The notes: a model not told the origin generated them from the letters alone. A stretch of DNA of 64,000 bases from Bradyrhizobium paxllaeri (GCF_001693515.2 NZ_CP042968.1:4836001-4900000), one strand, 5' to 3'. Positions 18,240-27,035 are shown, counted from the first letter of the stretch. Program-made: numbers and translations.

Positions 18240-18510
18240 AATATAGGCCTCAAACGGGGAATTGGCATCCGCCGTATAGCAGAGGCCGCTTTTGCGCCGC
18301 AACCGCGGGAACAGGCGGCCGGGGCCTTCGGGTGCCGAATACCACCCCTTTTTGGATCGAAAATCGCCCCGCCCCGACGCACAAGATTTTGAGCGCCAAG
18401 CGCCCTTTCCTGCGCAAAAGCGCCCTGACGAAACCATTTTACGTCCCTACGTAGTCATCCTGAAACAGTCGGGGAATGTAGTCACGGCCATAACATCGGG
18501 AGGCCGTGTC

Positions 18511-18621
18511 ATGTCGACCAGCGAAAATGACAGCGCCGGGTCGGAAAGCTGGGATCCTGCCCTCTGGTCCATCGGGACCGTGCTCGGCGCCGCGATCGTC
18601 TACCTCGCCTGCTTAACCTGA
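18511..18621 (+). CDS. 36-residue single-span membrane protein
   Basis: A short frame with ATG at 18511 and GGGAGG about ten bases upstream. The first half is acidic and serine-rich (MSTSENDSAGSESWDPALW), and the second half is one hydrophobic helix (SIGTVLGAAIVYLACLT) reaching the C-terminus. It is 18 bases upstream of another small gene with its own strong ribosome-binding site, suggesting a two-gene message divergent from gatC. Small tail-anchored proteins of this kind are easily missed; function unknown. Confidence 0.6.
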   Translation: MSTSENDSAGSESWDPALWSIGTVLGAAIVYLACLT

Positions 18622-18639
18622 CCGACGGGAGGGATAGCC

Positions 18640-18807
18640 ATGTCCCAACAGGCCAAGATACTGCAGGAAAAGGCGGAAATGTTCGAACGTCGCGCGGAAA
18701 GTGCGACCGATCCAATCTCGAAGCAGCACTACAGGGAGATGGCCGCCCATTACCGATCGCTGGCTGCCGAGCATCTGGACGTCAGGCGCGACGAACCGGC
18801 GCACTAG
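18640..18807 (+). CDS. 55-residue charged helical protein
   Basis: ATG at 18640 with GGGAGGG six bases upstream. The product is one long amphipathic helix (LQEKAEMFERRAESATDPIS, then KQHYREMAAHYRSLAAEHLD) with high Glu/Arg/Lys content. A related protein with the same pattern (KAE.M...A......Q.....MA..YR..A) is encoded at 25373-25549, so the two look like paralogues. No function is known to me. It follows the 36-residue membrane protein. Confidence 0.65.
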   Translation: MSQQAKILQEKAEMFERRAESATDPISKQHYREMAAHYRSLAAEHLDVRRDEPAH

Positions 18808-19033
18808 TCGGGAAGGCATTCGGCGGCGCGAAGCCGCCGCCTCGGCCAAAGCGTGAAGCGGCGCATCAGTTGGTGATGCCCAACCCTGCCCACACGCGCC
18901 AACATCGCGCCCTGCTCCATTCACGATTGAGATTCATATGGTCTCCGGTATCGTGGACTTCCGATAACAACTCGGACCGGCCGGTCGCTCGCCGGATGGC
19001 CAACAAGAAGAACAAGAACACCGGGGGCGCAGC

Positions 19034-19825
19034 ATGGATTTCATCGAAGCCAATGGCGTCGCGCAGCGTTGCGAGCTGAGCGGCAGCGGCGACCGCACGC
19101 TGGTGCTGATCCACGAGATGGGCGGCTCGCTCGAAAGCTGGGACGACGTCGCGCCAAGATTTGCCACATCGCGTCGCGTCCTGCGTTATGACACCCGCGG
19201 CGCCGGATTGTCGCAGAAAGTGCGCGGCGAGCTCACCCTCGATACGATGGCCGGCGACATCGCAGCCTTGCTCGACCAATTCGGGATCACCGGCAAGGTC
19301 GCGCTGGCCGGCATCGCCGTCGGCGGTGCGATCGCCCTGCATTTTGCGGCCCGCTATCCGGAGCGCACCAGTGCCGTTGCGGTCGGCAGCCCCGCCACCG
19401 GCATCGCAGCGGAACGCCGAGCACCGGCGCTCGAGCGCCTTGCGAAGATCGAGGCCGCAGGCATGGCGGTCGCGGTCGAGGAGTCGATGTTGAACGGCTA
19501 TGCCCCGGAGCTGCGCGGCGACATCGCCCGCTTCGAGCGCTTCCGGACCCGATGGCTCGGCAACGACCCATCGAGCTATGCGACGATCTGGCGAATGCTG
19601 GCGGCAGCCGAAATGCAGGACGAACTCGCCCGGCTGAAATGCCCGGTGCTAGTGATCGGCGGCAGTCTGGATCGCGTCCGTCCGCCGGCGCTGGCGCAAA
19701 ACGTGGCCAAAGCCATTCCCGGCGCCCGCTACGCCGAGATCCGCACCGGCCACTACATGGCGGTGCAAACGCCGGATCTGCTCGCTGATTGCATCGATGA
19801 ATTCCTGAAATCGGTCGGCGCCTGA
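19034..19825 (+). CDS. Alpha/beta-hydrolase fold protein with altered nucleophile
   Basis: 263 residues with the alpha/beta-hydrolase layout: oxyanion strand LVLIHEMGGSLESW (residues 23-36), RVLRYDTRGAG (48-58), the elbow LAGIAVGGAI (91-100), the acid GSLDRVRPP and a late histidine RTGHYMAV. The nucleophile elbow normally reads G-x-S-x-G, but here codons give G-I-A-V-G with Ala95 in the serine position. Aspartate and histidine remain. The overall order resembles PcaD-type lactonases. Thirty bases separate it from the downstream MBL hydrolase. It may be inactive as an esterase, use other chemistry, or bind ligand only. Confidence 0.85.
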   Translation: MDFIEANGVAQRCELSGSGDRTLVLIHEMGGSLESWDDVAPRFATSRRVLRYDTRGAGLSQKVRGELTLDTMAGDIAALLDQFGITGKVALAGIAVGGAIALHFAARYPERTSAVAVGSPATGIAAERRAPALERLAKIEAAGMAVAVEESMLNGYAPELRGDIARFERFRTRWLGNDPSSYATIWRMLAAAEMQDELARLKCPVLVIGGSLDRVRPPALAQNVAKAIPGARYAEIRTGHYMAVQTPDLLADCIDEFLKSVGA

Positions 19826-19855
19826 CCGTCCTCTCAAGCCCCAAGGTCTTCCCAC

Positions 19856-20734
19856 ATGAATGCGCAACCGGCCCAGCAGATTCCCGGCATCTATCATCGC
19901 AAGATCGGCGATATCATCGTCACCGCGGTCAGCGACGGCTATCTCGACGGCACCCTTGACGTGATGCGCAACGTCGACCTCGAAAAGGCGCGTCAGATCC
20001 TGACCGATGCTTTCCGCCCGGCACGGCGGACCAGCGTCAATACCTTCCTGATCCGCTCCAAGGGGCGCACCGCAATCATCGACACCGGGTCGGGCAATTA
20101 CCTGCAGCCCACGGCCGGCTTCGTTCAGCGCAGCCTCGCCGCTGACGGCACCGACCCGAAATCGGTTGACACGGTCTTGCTGACCCACATGCATCCGGAT
20201 CATTCGGCCGGCCTGACCGACATGTCGAACGGGCAACTCCTGTTTCCGAACGCCGAACTCGTCATGCACGAGAACGAGCTGGCGCACTGGTTCGACGACG
20301 GTGCAATGGCAAAGGCCGATGAGCGATCGGCCAAACTCTTCTTTCAGGCCGGCCGCGAGCAGGTCGCACCCTACAAGAGCAGGACGCGGCTATTCAGGGA
20401 TGGCGAGGTGTTTCCAGGCGTGACCGCGATCCCGAGCCACGGGCATACCCCGGGTCACACCGCCTATCTGGTCGCTTCAGGCGAGGATCAGTTGATGATC
20501 TGGGGCGACACCGTGCACGTGCCGGAAGTGCAAACCGCCTTTCCCGAGGCCGGCATGGGGTTCGACACCGATCTTGCCGCGGCGGCCGCCTCGCGAAAAC
20601 GGATGTTCGACCGCGTCTCTGCCGATGGCGTCCTGATCGCCGGGATGCATCTGCATTTCCCGGCATTCGCACGGCTGGCGCGACGCGGCGACGCCTATGC
20701 GCTTTACCCCGAGGCGTGGGTCCACGCGCTTTGA
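19856..20734 (+). CDS. MBL-fold metallo-hydrolase
   Basis: 292 residues. The zinc-binding motif HMHPDHSAGL places His111, His113, Asp115 and His116, followed by a later SHGHTPGHTAYL and the WGDTVH aspartate, the full metallo-beta-lactamase-fold set. The domain starts with a strand SVNTFLIRSKGRTAIIDTGSG. Related proteins act as lactonases or other hydrolases; the substrate cannot be told from sequence. No signal peptide is visible. It is the second gene of a probable operon with the alpha/beta hydrolase at 19034. Confidence 0.9.
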   Translation: MNAQPAQQIPGIYHRKIGDIIVTAVSDGYLDGTLDVMRNVDLEKARQILTDAFRPARRTSVNTFLIRSKGRTAIIDTGSGNYLQPTAGFVQRSLAADGTDPKSVDTVLLTHMHPDHSAGLTDMSNGQLLFPNAELVMHENELAHWFDDGAMAKADERSAKLFFQAGREQVAPYKSRTRLFRDGEVFPGVTAIPSHGHTPGHTAYLVASGEDQLMIWGDTVHVPEVQTAFPEAGMGFDTDLAAAAASRKRMFDRVSADGVLIAGMHLHFPAFARLARRGDAYALYPEAWVHAL

Positions 20735-20755
20735 TGGCCTGAAGCCAGCACTGCG

Positions 20756-21832
20756 CTATCCGCCGAGCGCACCGAGCCGAGCCAGCGCGCCGCCGGCGAG
20801 CGAACGCGTCAATTCCGCCGCGGGCATCTCGCGGCCCATCCGCACCGCCTGTCCGGCCCAGAGGTTGGTGAAATCGACCTTGCCGAGCTTTTCGGCGGCC
20901 GCCTTCAGCGGGCCGAGCGCGGTGGCGGCATGCGGGAATGCGGGGGCGTCAGGCGAAATCGGGCCGACCTCGCGCATCACGCGGTTGGCTACGCCGCGCG
21001 CGGGGCGTCCGGTCATGACATTGGTGATGACGGTGGCGTCGTCGCTCGCCTGCTCCAGCGCGGTGCGAGCCGCCGCACTCACCTTGGATTCCGGACAGCG
21101 CAGATAGGCGCTGCCGATCTGCACGCCGGACGCGCCAAGCGCGAACGCCGCAGCAATGCCGCGTCCGTCGGCGATGCCGCCGGCCGCGATGACCGGCACC
21201 TTCACCGCATCGACCACCTGCGGCACCAGCGCAAAGGTGCCGGGTTGCTGGGCGATATTGTCGGTCAGGAACATGCCGCGATGGCCGCCGGCCTCCGCGC
21301 CTTGCGCGATGATGACGTCGGCGCCGTTCTCCTCCAGCCAGATCGCCTCCTTCACGATGGTCGCCGAGGACATCACGAGTGCCCCCGTCGCCTTGACCCG
21401 CTTGACCAGCGCGGCAGCCGGCAGGCCGAAATGGAAGCTGACCACTTCCGGCTTCAACTCTTCGACGACGGCGCACATGGCCTCATCGAACGGCGCGCGG
21501 TTGGCGGCGCTGATGGGCGCGGCAGGATCGATGCCCAATTCCTTGTAATAGGCGCCCAGCCTGACCTTCCATCCGGCTTCACGCGCGGGGTCAGCATCGA
21601 CCGGCGTGTGGCAAAAGAAGTTCATGTTGACCGGCGCGGAAACGCGCTGGCGGATGATGTTGACCTGCTCGCGCGCCTTCTCGGCCGTGATCATCGCGCA
21701 CGGCAGCGACCCCAGCGCTCCGCCCTGCGCCGCCGCGATCACGAGTTCGGCGTCCATGATGCCGGCCATCGGCGCCTGCACGATCGGAAATTCGGTCTTG
21801 AAGAGGTCGATGATCCGTCGGTCTGGCCACAT
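20756..21832 (-). CDS. Nitronate monooxygenase family flavoenzyme (copy 1)
   Basis: 358 residues from the ATG at 21832 (MWPDRRIIDLFKTEFPIVQA); an ATG six codons earlier (21850) is possible. The TIM-barrel FMN enzyme shows PIVQAPMAGIMDAELV at the start, an IIAQGAEAGGHRGMF loop containing the catalytic His, and PVIAAGGIADGRGIAAAFAL with the phosphate-binding glycines. It should oxidise alkyl nitronates such as propionate-3-nitronate. Twenty bases after a paralogue at 21871, probably co-transcribed under the divergent LysR regulator. Confidence 0.88.
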   Translation of the reverse strand: MWPDRRIIDLFKTEFPIVQAPMAGIMDAELVIAAAQGGALGSLPCAMITAEKAREQVNIIRQRVSAPVNMNFFCHTPVDADPAREAGWKVRLGAYYKELGIDPAAPISAANRAPFDEAMCAVVEELKPEVVSFHFGLPAAALVKRVKATGALVMSSATIVKEAIWLEENGADVIIAQGAEAGGHRGMFLTDNIAQQPGTFALVPQVVDAVKVPVIAAGGIADGRGIAAAFALGASGVQIGSAYLRCPESKVSAAARTALEQASDDATVITNVMTGRPARGVANRVMREVGPISPDAPAFPHAATALGPLKAAAEKLGKVDFTNLWAGQAVRMGREMPAAELTRSLAGGALARLGALGG

Positions 21833-21870
21833 GGTTTTTCTCGCTTGCATGAATTGAAGATAGGCGCCGG

Positions 21871-22845
21871 TCAGGCCGCAACGGAGTTGCGGCGACCGCT
21901 GAGTATCTGCTCGGCCTCGCTGACGATCCTGTCAACGATCTCGGCCGCCGGCGGGATATCATGAATCAAGCCAACCGCCTCACCTGCTATGACGGCGGCG
22001 ATGTCGAAATTGCCCGCGGCTCTTGCCGCCGCGTATTCGGCCGCGACCGCCTTGATGTTCTGCATCAGTTCGACCTCGCGTCCCATCCAGCGCCGCGCAT
22101 GATCGTTGATCAGGCAGCGGCCGGTAAACGGCGCCGGCCAGACATTGTTGCGCGACAGATCGAAGATAATGCCGCGGACGCTGTTGCCGTTCGATGCCGC
22201 GCAAATGCGTTGCTTGGCCTCTTCCGGCCCATCACATTCCACGCTCGCGTAGAAGCGCGTGCCGAGCAGCACGCCGGAGGCGCCGAGCATCATCATCGCC
22301 GCCAGCCCGCGGCCGTCGCCGATGCCGCCGGCGGCAGCGACCGGCACACGTCCGGCCGCGAGATCGACGATCGCCGGCACGATATCGATTGTGGTGCGCG
22401 AGGCGCCGTGGCCTCCGGCTTCCGTGCCCTGTGCGATCAGGATGTCGGCGCCGGCGTCGAGCGCTTGCCGCGCCATCGCTTCGTCCTGCACCTGGCAGAT
22501 CAGGAGCATGCCCGACGACTTGATACGCGATGCAAAGGGCTTTGGATCGCCGAACGAAAGCATGATCGCGCGCGGGCGGGCGCGGAGTGCGATGTCCAAT
22601 AGCTCCGGCTGCTTCGCAAGGCTCCAGGTGATAAAGCCGATGCCGAAGGGATCGGAGACATCGGCAAGCATGGCCGTCTCCTGCTCGAGCCACGCTCTGT
22701 CGCCATAGCCGCCGCCGAGAATACCGAAGCCGCCGGCGGCGCTCACCGCCGACGTCAGGCGCGCCCCCGCAATGACGTCCATCGGTGCCGACAGGATCGG
22801 ATGCTGGATGCCCAGACGGACGGTCAGCGGTGTCGATATCGGCAT
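21871..22845 (-). CDS. Nitronate monooxygenase family flavoenzyme (copy 2)
   Basis: 324 residues. Same FMN TIM-barrel family as its neighbour: HPILSAPMDVIAGARLT at the N-terminus, ADILIAQGTEAGGHGASR with the catalytic His, and VPVAAAGGIGDGRGLAA. It differs in length and in the C-terminal third, so the pair is not a recent duplication. It is the first gene after a promoter region shared with the LysR gene at 22949. The exact substrate (nitronate, or another enoyl-type compound) is not settled by sequence. Confidence 0.88.
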   Translation of the reverse strand: MPISTPLTVRLGIQHPILSAPMDVIAGARLTSAVSAAGGFGILGGGYGDRAWLEQETAMLADVSDPFGIGFITWSLAKQPELLDIALRARPRAIMLSFGDPKPFASRIKSSGMLLICQVQDEAMARQALDAGADILIAQGTEAGGHGASRTTIDIVPAIVDLAAGRVPVAAAGGIGDGRGLAAMMMLGASGVLLGTRFYASVECDGPEEAKQRICAASNGNSVRGIIFDLSRNNVWPAPFTGRCLINDHARRWMGREVELMQNIKAVAAEYAAARAAGNFDIAAVIAGEAVGLIHDIPPAAEIVDRIVSEAEQILSGRRNSVAA

Positions 22846-22889
22846 GTCCCCTCCCTCTAATCTGGACAGGGATATTAAGGCGAAGTACC

Positions 22890-22929
22890 ATTCTATAAAA
22901 ATGAATACTAGAGAATGCTATCATCTCTA
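22890..22929. promoter_or_regulatory. LysR-type operator between nitronate monooxygenase and regulator
   Basis: Two inverted repeats lie in the 103-base divergent gap: ATTC-N9-GAAT (22890-22906) and TAGAGA-N9-TCTCTA (22909-22929). Both fit the T-N11-A style of LysR sites, and both overlap the AT-rich part of the gap where promoters should be. Confidence 0.72.
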
Positions 22930-22948
22930 AAATGAAACGGGCTTCGCC

Positions 22949-23830
22949 ATGGAATTGAGCGACCTCCTGACCTTTTCAACCGTCGCGCGGCTCGGCGGCA
23001 TCACCCGCGCCGCCGACGAACTCAACACCGTGCAGTCCAATGTAACCCAACGGGTGAAGGCACTGGAAGCCGAGATCGGCACCGCGCTGTTCGAGCGGCA
23101 CAGCCGCGGCATGACGCTGACCGGCGCCGGCCGCCGTCTGCTCCCCTATGCCGAGCGGATGGCGGCGCTGTCGCGCGAGGCACTGCTCGCCGCGCGCGAC
23201 GACGGCGAGCCGAAGGGACCGCTCTCGATCGGTTCGATGGAAACGACGGCCGCCGTCCGCCTGCCCTTGTTGCTCGCCGAATTCCATCGCCGCTTTCCCG
23301 CGGTGCAGCTGAGCCTGCGCACATCGACAACGGCCGAACTCGTGGCCGGCGTGCTCAACGGCACGTTCGACGGCGCATTCGTCGCCGGCCCCATCGAGCA
23401 CGCCGAACTCGATTCGACGGTGGCCTTCCGCGAAGAACTGGTGCTGGTCACCGCGCGGCGCTGGAAGAACCTCGCCGCCTTGCGCGCGGGCACGCCTGGC
23501 TCGGGTCCAACCGCTCTGGTGTTTCGAACCGGCTGCACCTACCGCCAGCGGCTCGAACAGGTATTTTCGGAATTCGGCTGGCCGTCCTCCGCGCGGTTCG
23601 AACTCGGCACGCTCGACGGCATGATCGGCTGCGTCGCCGCCGACATGGGCGTGACGCTGCTGCCGCGCGCCGTGGTCGGCCGGAACGACACCGTCAACGT
23701 TCACACGCTGACCCCGGCGCAGGCACGCGTCGAGACGCTCTTCATCACCCGCCGTGCGGCCCATCAGTACAGCGCCCTGCAGGGCTTTGCGTCCTGCCTG
23801 GGCCGCCATGGCGAGGTGATCGCCGCCTGA
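22949..23830 (+). CDS. LysR-family transcriptional regulator
   Basis: 293 residues. The N-terminal winged helix reads MELSDLLTFSTVARLGGITR, then NTVQSNVTQRVKALEAEIGT and LFERHSRGMTLTGAG, the standard LysR DNA-binding segment. The C-terminal part is the two-lobed effector domain (SIGSMETTAAVRLP, and later GFASCLGRHGEV). It is divergent from the two nitronate monooxygenases with LysR-type palindromes between, so these are its likely targets. Confidence 0.92.
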   Translation: MELSDLLTFSTVARLGGITRAADELNTVQSNVTQRVKALEAEIGTALFERHSRGMTLTGAGRRLLPYAERMAALSREALLAARDDGEPKGPLSIGSMETTAAVRLPLLLAEFHRRFPAVQLSLRTSTTAELVAGVLNGTFDGAFVAGPIEHAELDSTVAFREELVLVTARRWKNLAALRAGTPGSGPTALVFRTGCTYRQRLEQVFSEFGWPSSARFELGTLDGMIGCVAADMGVTLLPRAVVGRNDTVNVHTLTPAQARVETLFITRRAAHQYSALQGFASCLGRHGEVIAA

Positions 23831-23836
23831 CATCCC

Positions 23837-23861
23837 AGCGCCGCAACGCGACGGCGCTTTG
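23837..23861 (+). terminator. Probable terminator after the LysR gene
   Basis: AGCGCCG (23837-23843) pairs with CGGCGCT (23852-23858), followed by a short TTT. It lies six bases beyond the stop codon. The T-tract is short. Confidence 0.45.
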
Positions 23862-23902
23862 AAAAGGCACGTGTGATCATGCAGTGCTACTGATGGTACG
23901 GC

Positions 23903-24148
23903 CTATGTCGTCAACTGCGCCCTGACACTCCAGCGCCGCAGCGCAACAACGGCCCAGATCGCCTCGACTAGCCCGAACGGCCAGGCACCCTGCAGAAATC
24001 CGTAGGCCGAGCCGAGCGCGCATGCGGCGGCGAAGGCGAGGATGAACCAGTGGCTGCGATCTTCCAGCGCATAGGCCACCAGCATCGCGGTCACCGCGAA
24101 CAGGCCGAACAGGCTGAGCGCATCCATCGTCATCTTTGCATCCCGCAT
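23903..24148 (-). CDS. Small membrane protein of unknown function
   Basis: 81 residues, or 76 from the ATG at 24133. Two or three hydrophobic segments are visible: DALSLFGLFAVTAMLVAYAL, HWFILAFAAACALGSAYGFL and WPFGLVEAIWAVVALRRW. The pattern suggests a small inner-membrane protein with cytoplasmic C-terminus. No named family recognised. It stands alone, convergent with the LysR gene and divergent from the secreted cyclase-family protein. Confidence 0.68.
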   Translation of the reverse strand: MRDAKMTMDALSLFGLFAVTAMLVAYALEDRSHWFILAFAAACALGSAYGFLQGAWPFGLVEAIWAVVALRRWSVRAQLTT

Positions 24149-24339
24149 TCATTTCGCCACGCGAAACGCCCACGCCATATTTTTTGCAACAAAGCAATTT
24201 GCGCAGCGTACCTTCCGCGTTGCGACGTTCAATCGCAACACACGCGTTGCCTACAAAAACTTCTGGCCGCCGCCGGCTACTACGTTAGTATGAAGCGCTA
24301 ACTACCAAAAACCATAACGTCAATCTGGGAGGGACTACG

Positions 24340-25275
24340 ATGCGCGTTGCGTACGTATTGTGCTGTTCTGTTGCCCTGTTGGGTGCGGTCGGAACGGCAA
24401 GCGCTCAAGACTGGACGAAATCGAAATGGGGCCCGGACGACGAGATCGGCGCCGCCAACTACATGAAACCCGAGCTCGTGGTCAAAGCCGCACAACTTGT
24501 GAAGACGGGCAAGACCTACGCGCTCGGTTTCCCCCTGGACAACAAGATGCCCGCCTACCCGCCGCGCGGCTTCAAGATCACCGTGGTGCAGCCCGGCCAG
24601 GCTGGCATTCCAGGCCTCGGGCCGAGCAAGACGACCTATAATGACGACATCATCGAGGGATGGGTTGGCGTCGGCAGCCAGCTTGATGGCCTCGGCCATG
24701 TCGGCGTCGAGCACGTCTACTACAACGGCAACAAACTGCTCGATTTCGCCGATCCAACGGGCCTGAAGAAGCTTGGCATCGACAAACTGCCGCCGATGGT
24801 CACACGTGGCGTGCTGCTCGACATGGCCGCCCATTACAACACCGACGTGGTCAAGGAAGGCACCGCCTTCAACGTCAAGGAAATCGAGGAAGCTGCCAAG
24901 AAGCAGGGCATCGAAATCCGCCAGGGCGACGTCGTGCTCTTCCACACCGGCTGGGCCAGCCTGATTGGCAAGGATGACAAGCGCTTCAACTCAGGCGAAC
25001 CTGGCCTCGGTGTTGAAGGCGCGAAATACCTGACGGGCAAGGGCGTCGTCGCCGTCGGCGCGGACACCTGGGCCGTCGAGGTGATTCCGTTCGAGAGCAA
25101 GAACGTGTTCGAGGTGCACCAGATCCTGCTGGCGATGAACGGCACCTACATCATGGAAGTGCTGAATACGGCGGATCTCGCCAAGGACAAGGCCTATGAG
25201 TTCCTGTTCGTGCTCGGCCAGCCGCGCTTCAAGGGCGGCGTGCAGAGCATGATCAACCCGGTCGCGATCCGGTAA
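24340..25275 (+). CDS. Secreted cyclase-family protein (kynurenine formamidase-like fold)
   Basis: 311 residues with a signal peptide (about residues 1-23, ending ASAQ). The mature protein fits the PF04199 cyclase family: the region SQLDGLGHVGVEHVYYNGN corresponds to the metal-binding HxGTHxDxxxH of kynurenine formamidase in a divergent form, and DVVLFHTGWA and VGADTWAVEVIPF are also conserved. Export to the periplasm is unusual for a formamidase, and the altered motif means the reaction is uncertain. A perfect 11-bp hairpin follows the gene. Confidence 0.83.
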   Translation: MRVAYVLCCSVALLGAVGTASAQDWTKSKWGPDDEIGAANYMKPELVVKAAQLVKTGKTYALGFPLDNKMPAYPPRGFKITVVQPGQAGIPGLGPSKTTYNDDIIEGWVGVGSQLDGLGHVGVEHVYYNGNKLLDFADPTGLKKLGIDKLPPMVTRGVLLDMAAHYNTDVVKEGTAFNVKEIEEAAKKQGIEIRQGDVVLFHTGWASLIGKDDKRFNSGEPGLGVEGAKYLTGKGVVAVGADTWAVEVIPFESKNVFEVHQILLAMNGTYIMEVLNTADLAKDKAYEFLFVLGQPRFKGGVQSMINPVAIR

Positions 25276-25291
25276 GGACCATTGCAAGGGA

Positions 25292-25323
25292 ACGGTGCGG
25301 CACTTTCTGAGTTGCCGCACCGT
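25292..25323 (+). terminator. Strong hairpin after the cyclase-family gene
   Basis: ACGGTGCGGCA (25292-25302) pairs perfectly with TGCCGCACCGT (25313-25323) around a 10-base loop, 16 bases after the stop. There is no T-run, so termination would need help. Confidence 0.5.
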
Positions 25324-25372
25324 GGCCGCCCTGCCGCGGGTCCACCAGGCCCCTCGATCGCCGGGCAAAGCG

Positions 25373-25549
25373 ATGGTGAAGGAAACGAAGTTCTTTCGAA
25401 AGCAAGCCGACAAGGCTGAACGCATGTCGCGGTCCGCTTCAGACGTCGAGATCGCCCAAAATTTCCAGAATATGGCGCGGGCCTACCGGGCTCAGGCTGA
25501 CGTTATGAAGGCCAAGAGGAAAGCCGAAAAGAAACGCCGCGATGCGTAG
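25373..25549 (+). CDS. 58-residue basic helical protein
   Basis: From the ATG at 25373 the product starts MVKETKFFRKQADKAERMSR and is a single charged helix ending in a Lys/Arg run (KAKRKAEKKRRDA). It resembles the 55-residue protein at 18640 in the spacing of KAE.M, the central Q residue and MA..YR..A. No domain assignment. The frame is open further upstream (from 25295), but that part overlaps the preceding hairpin and is unlikely. Confidence 0.65.
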   Translation: MVKETKFFRKQADKAERMSRSASDVEIAQNFQNMARAYRAQADVMKAKRKAEKKRRDA

Positions 25550-25621
25550 TGTGGCGTTCTCGCATGGACGCCACGCCGTGATCGGCTTTGCGCGCATGCC
25601 CCGCCGGTGTTATGCGGGGGC

Positions 25622-26104
25622 ATGCCCGCCCCTATCCTCCCCCTGATTGACGCCGTCGCGCACTGGCCGGAGCGCGGCGCCCTGATCGGCCTCGATCTCG
25701 GCACCAAGACCATCGGCGTCGCCGTATCAGATCCCGACCGACGGCTCGCGACCGGCGTCGAGACCATCCAGCGCAAGGCCTTCAAGGCCGACGCGGCACG
25801 GCTACTGGCGATATCGGGCGAGCGCAACGCCGTCGGCTTCGTGCTCGGCCTGCCCATCAACATGGACGGCAGCGAGGGCCCGCGCGCGCAATCGACCCGC
25901 GCCTTTGCCCGCAATTTTTCCAATCTCACCGGCCTTGCCATCGCGCTGTGGGACGAGCGGCTCTCGACGGCGGCCGTCGAGCGCGAACTGATCGGCATGG
26001 ACGTTTCCCGCGCCCGCCGCGCCGAGGTGATCGACGAGCACGCCGCGATTTTCATCCTGCAGGGTGCGCTGGACCGGCTGAAGACCCTCCGCGGGGATCA
26101 CTGA
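25622..26104 (+). CDS. ruvX: RuvX/YqgF-family Holliday-junction resolvase-like nuclease
   Basis: 160 residues from the ATG at 25622; an ATG five codons earlier (25607) is less well spaced. The RNase H-like fold motifs are GLDLGTKTIGVAVSD near the N-terminus, FVLGLPINMDGSEGPR in the middle, LWDERLSTAAVERELI, and DEHAAIFILQGALD near the end, with the acidic residues expected of YqgF. The family is implicated in 16S rRNA 5' maturation and possibly recombination. Its stop overlaps the following transporter gene by one base (TGATG). Confidence 0.93.
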   Translation: MPAPILPLIDAVAHWPERGALIGLDLGTKTIGVAVSDPDRRLATGVETIQRKAFKADAARLLAISGERNAVGFVLGLPINMDGSEGPRAQSTRAFARNFSNLTGLAIALWDERLSTAAVERELIGMDVSRARRAEVIDEHAAIFILQGALDRLKTLRGDH

Positions 26105-27027
26105 TGGCGGCGGTGATCTCGGCGCTGCTGCCGGTGTTTCTGCTGATCGTGCTCGGCTTCATCCTCAGGCGCAGCCTGATGCGGCTGGACACGCAATGGC
26201 ACGGGCTGGAGCGGCTGACCTATTACGTGCTGTTTCCGACGCTCCTGATCCAGACGCTGGTGAAGGCCGATCTGTCCACCGTGCCGGTGGCCGGCGTCGG
26301 CGGCGCGCTGATGCTCTCGGCGCTGGCGATGTCGCTCCTGTGCCTGGCGCTGCGGCCCCTTTTCTCCCGCTGGAACATCGATGGCCCGGCGTTCACCTCG
26401 ATCTTCCAGGGCGCAACGCGCTGGCAAACTTATGTCGCACTCGCCGTCTCCAGCAATCTCTTTGGCCACACCGGGCTGGCGCTGGCCTCCGTCGCCATGG
26501 TCGCGATCATCCCGCTTGTCAATGTGTTCAGCGTCTCCGTGCTCGCGCACTACGCTACGCCGGAAAAGCAGTCGCTCCGCGCGATCGTGATGACGGTGCT
26601 GACGAATCCTCTGATCTGGGCCTGTGCGATCGGGCTTGCCGTGAATGTCACGCATCTGCCGCTGCCGCAAGTCTGGCACGACGTTGCCGAGGCGCTCGGC
26701 CGCTCCTCCCTCGGCATCGGCCTGCTCGTCACCGGCGCCGGCCTGCAGCTGGCAGGCATGTTCCGCCCGAGCCTGGCCGCTTCGATAGCGGTGTTCCTCA
26801 AGCTGATTCTGATGCCGGTTCTTGGCGTCGCGCTGGCGCTGTGGTTCGGCATATCGGGCTCGAGCCTGGTGATCGTGGCTGTCTGCTCGGCCGTGCCCAC
26901 CTCGTCCTCCGCCTATGTGCTGGCGCGGCAGATGGGCGGCGACGCGCCGCTATTGGCGCAGATCATCACGCTGCAAACCATTCTGGCGGCGGTGACGATG
27001 CCGATCGTGATCGCGCTGGTCAGCTAG
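26104..27027 (+). CDS. AEC family transporter (auxin efflux carrier-like)
   Basis: 307 residues with about ten hydrophobic segments, arranged as two five-helix halves. It opens with ALLPVFLLIVLGFILRRSLM, characteristic of the AEC family, and the central loop is short. Such proteins export or import small organic acids (malonate, malate) in bacteria; the substrate is not predictable. The start codon overlaps the stop of ruvX, so the two genes are coupled, an apparently chance pairing of functions. Confidence 0.88.
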   Translation: MAAVISALLPVFLLIVLGFILRRSLMRLDTQWHGLERLTYYVLFPTLLIQTLVKADLSTVPVAGVGGALMLSALAMSLLCLALRPLFSRWNIDGPAFTSIFQGATRWQTYVALAVSSNLFGHTGLALASVAMVAIIPLVNVFSVSVLAHYATPEKQSLRAIVMTVLTNPLIWACAIGLAVNVTHLPLPQVWHDVAEALGRSSLGIGLLVTGAGLQLAGMFRPSLAASIAVFLKLILMPVLGVALALWFGISGSSLVIVAVCSAVPTSSSAYVLARQMGGDAPLLAQIITLQTILAAVTMPIVIALVS

Positions 27028-27035
27028 ACCGTCAC

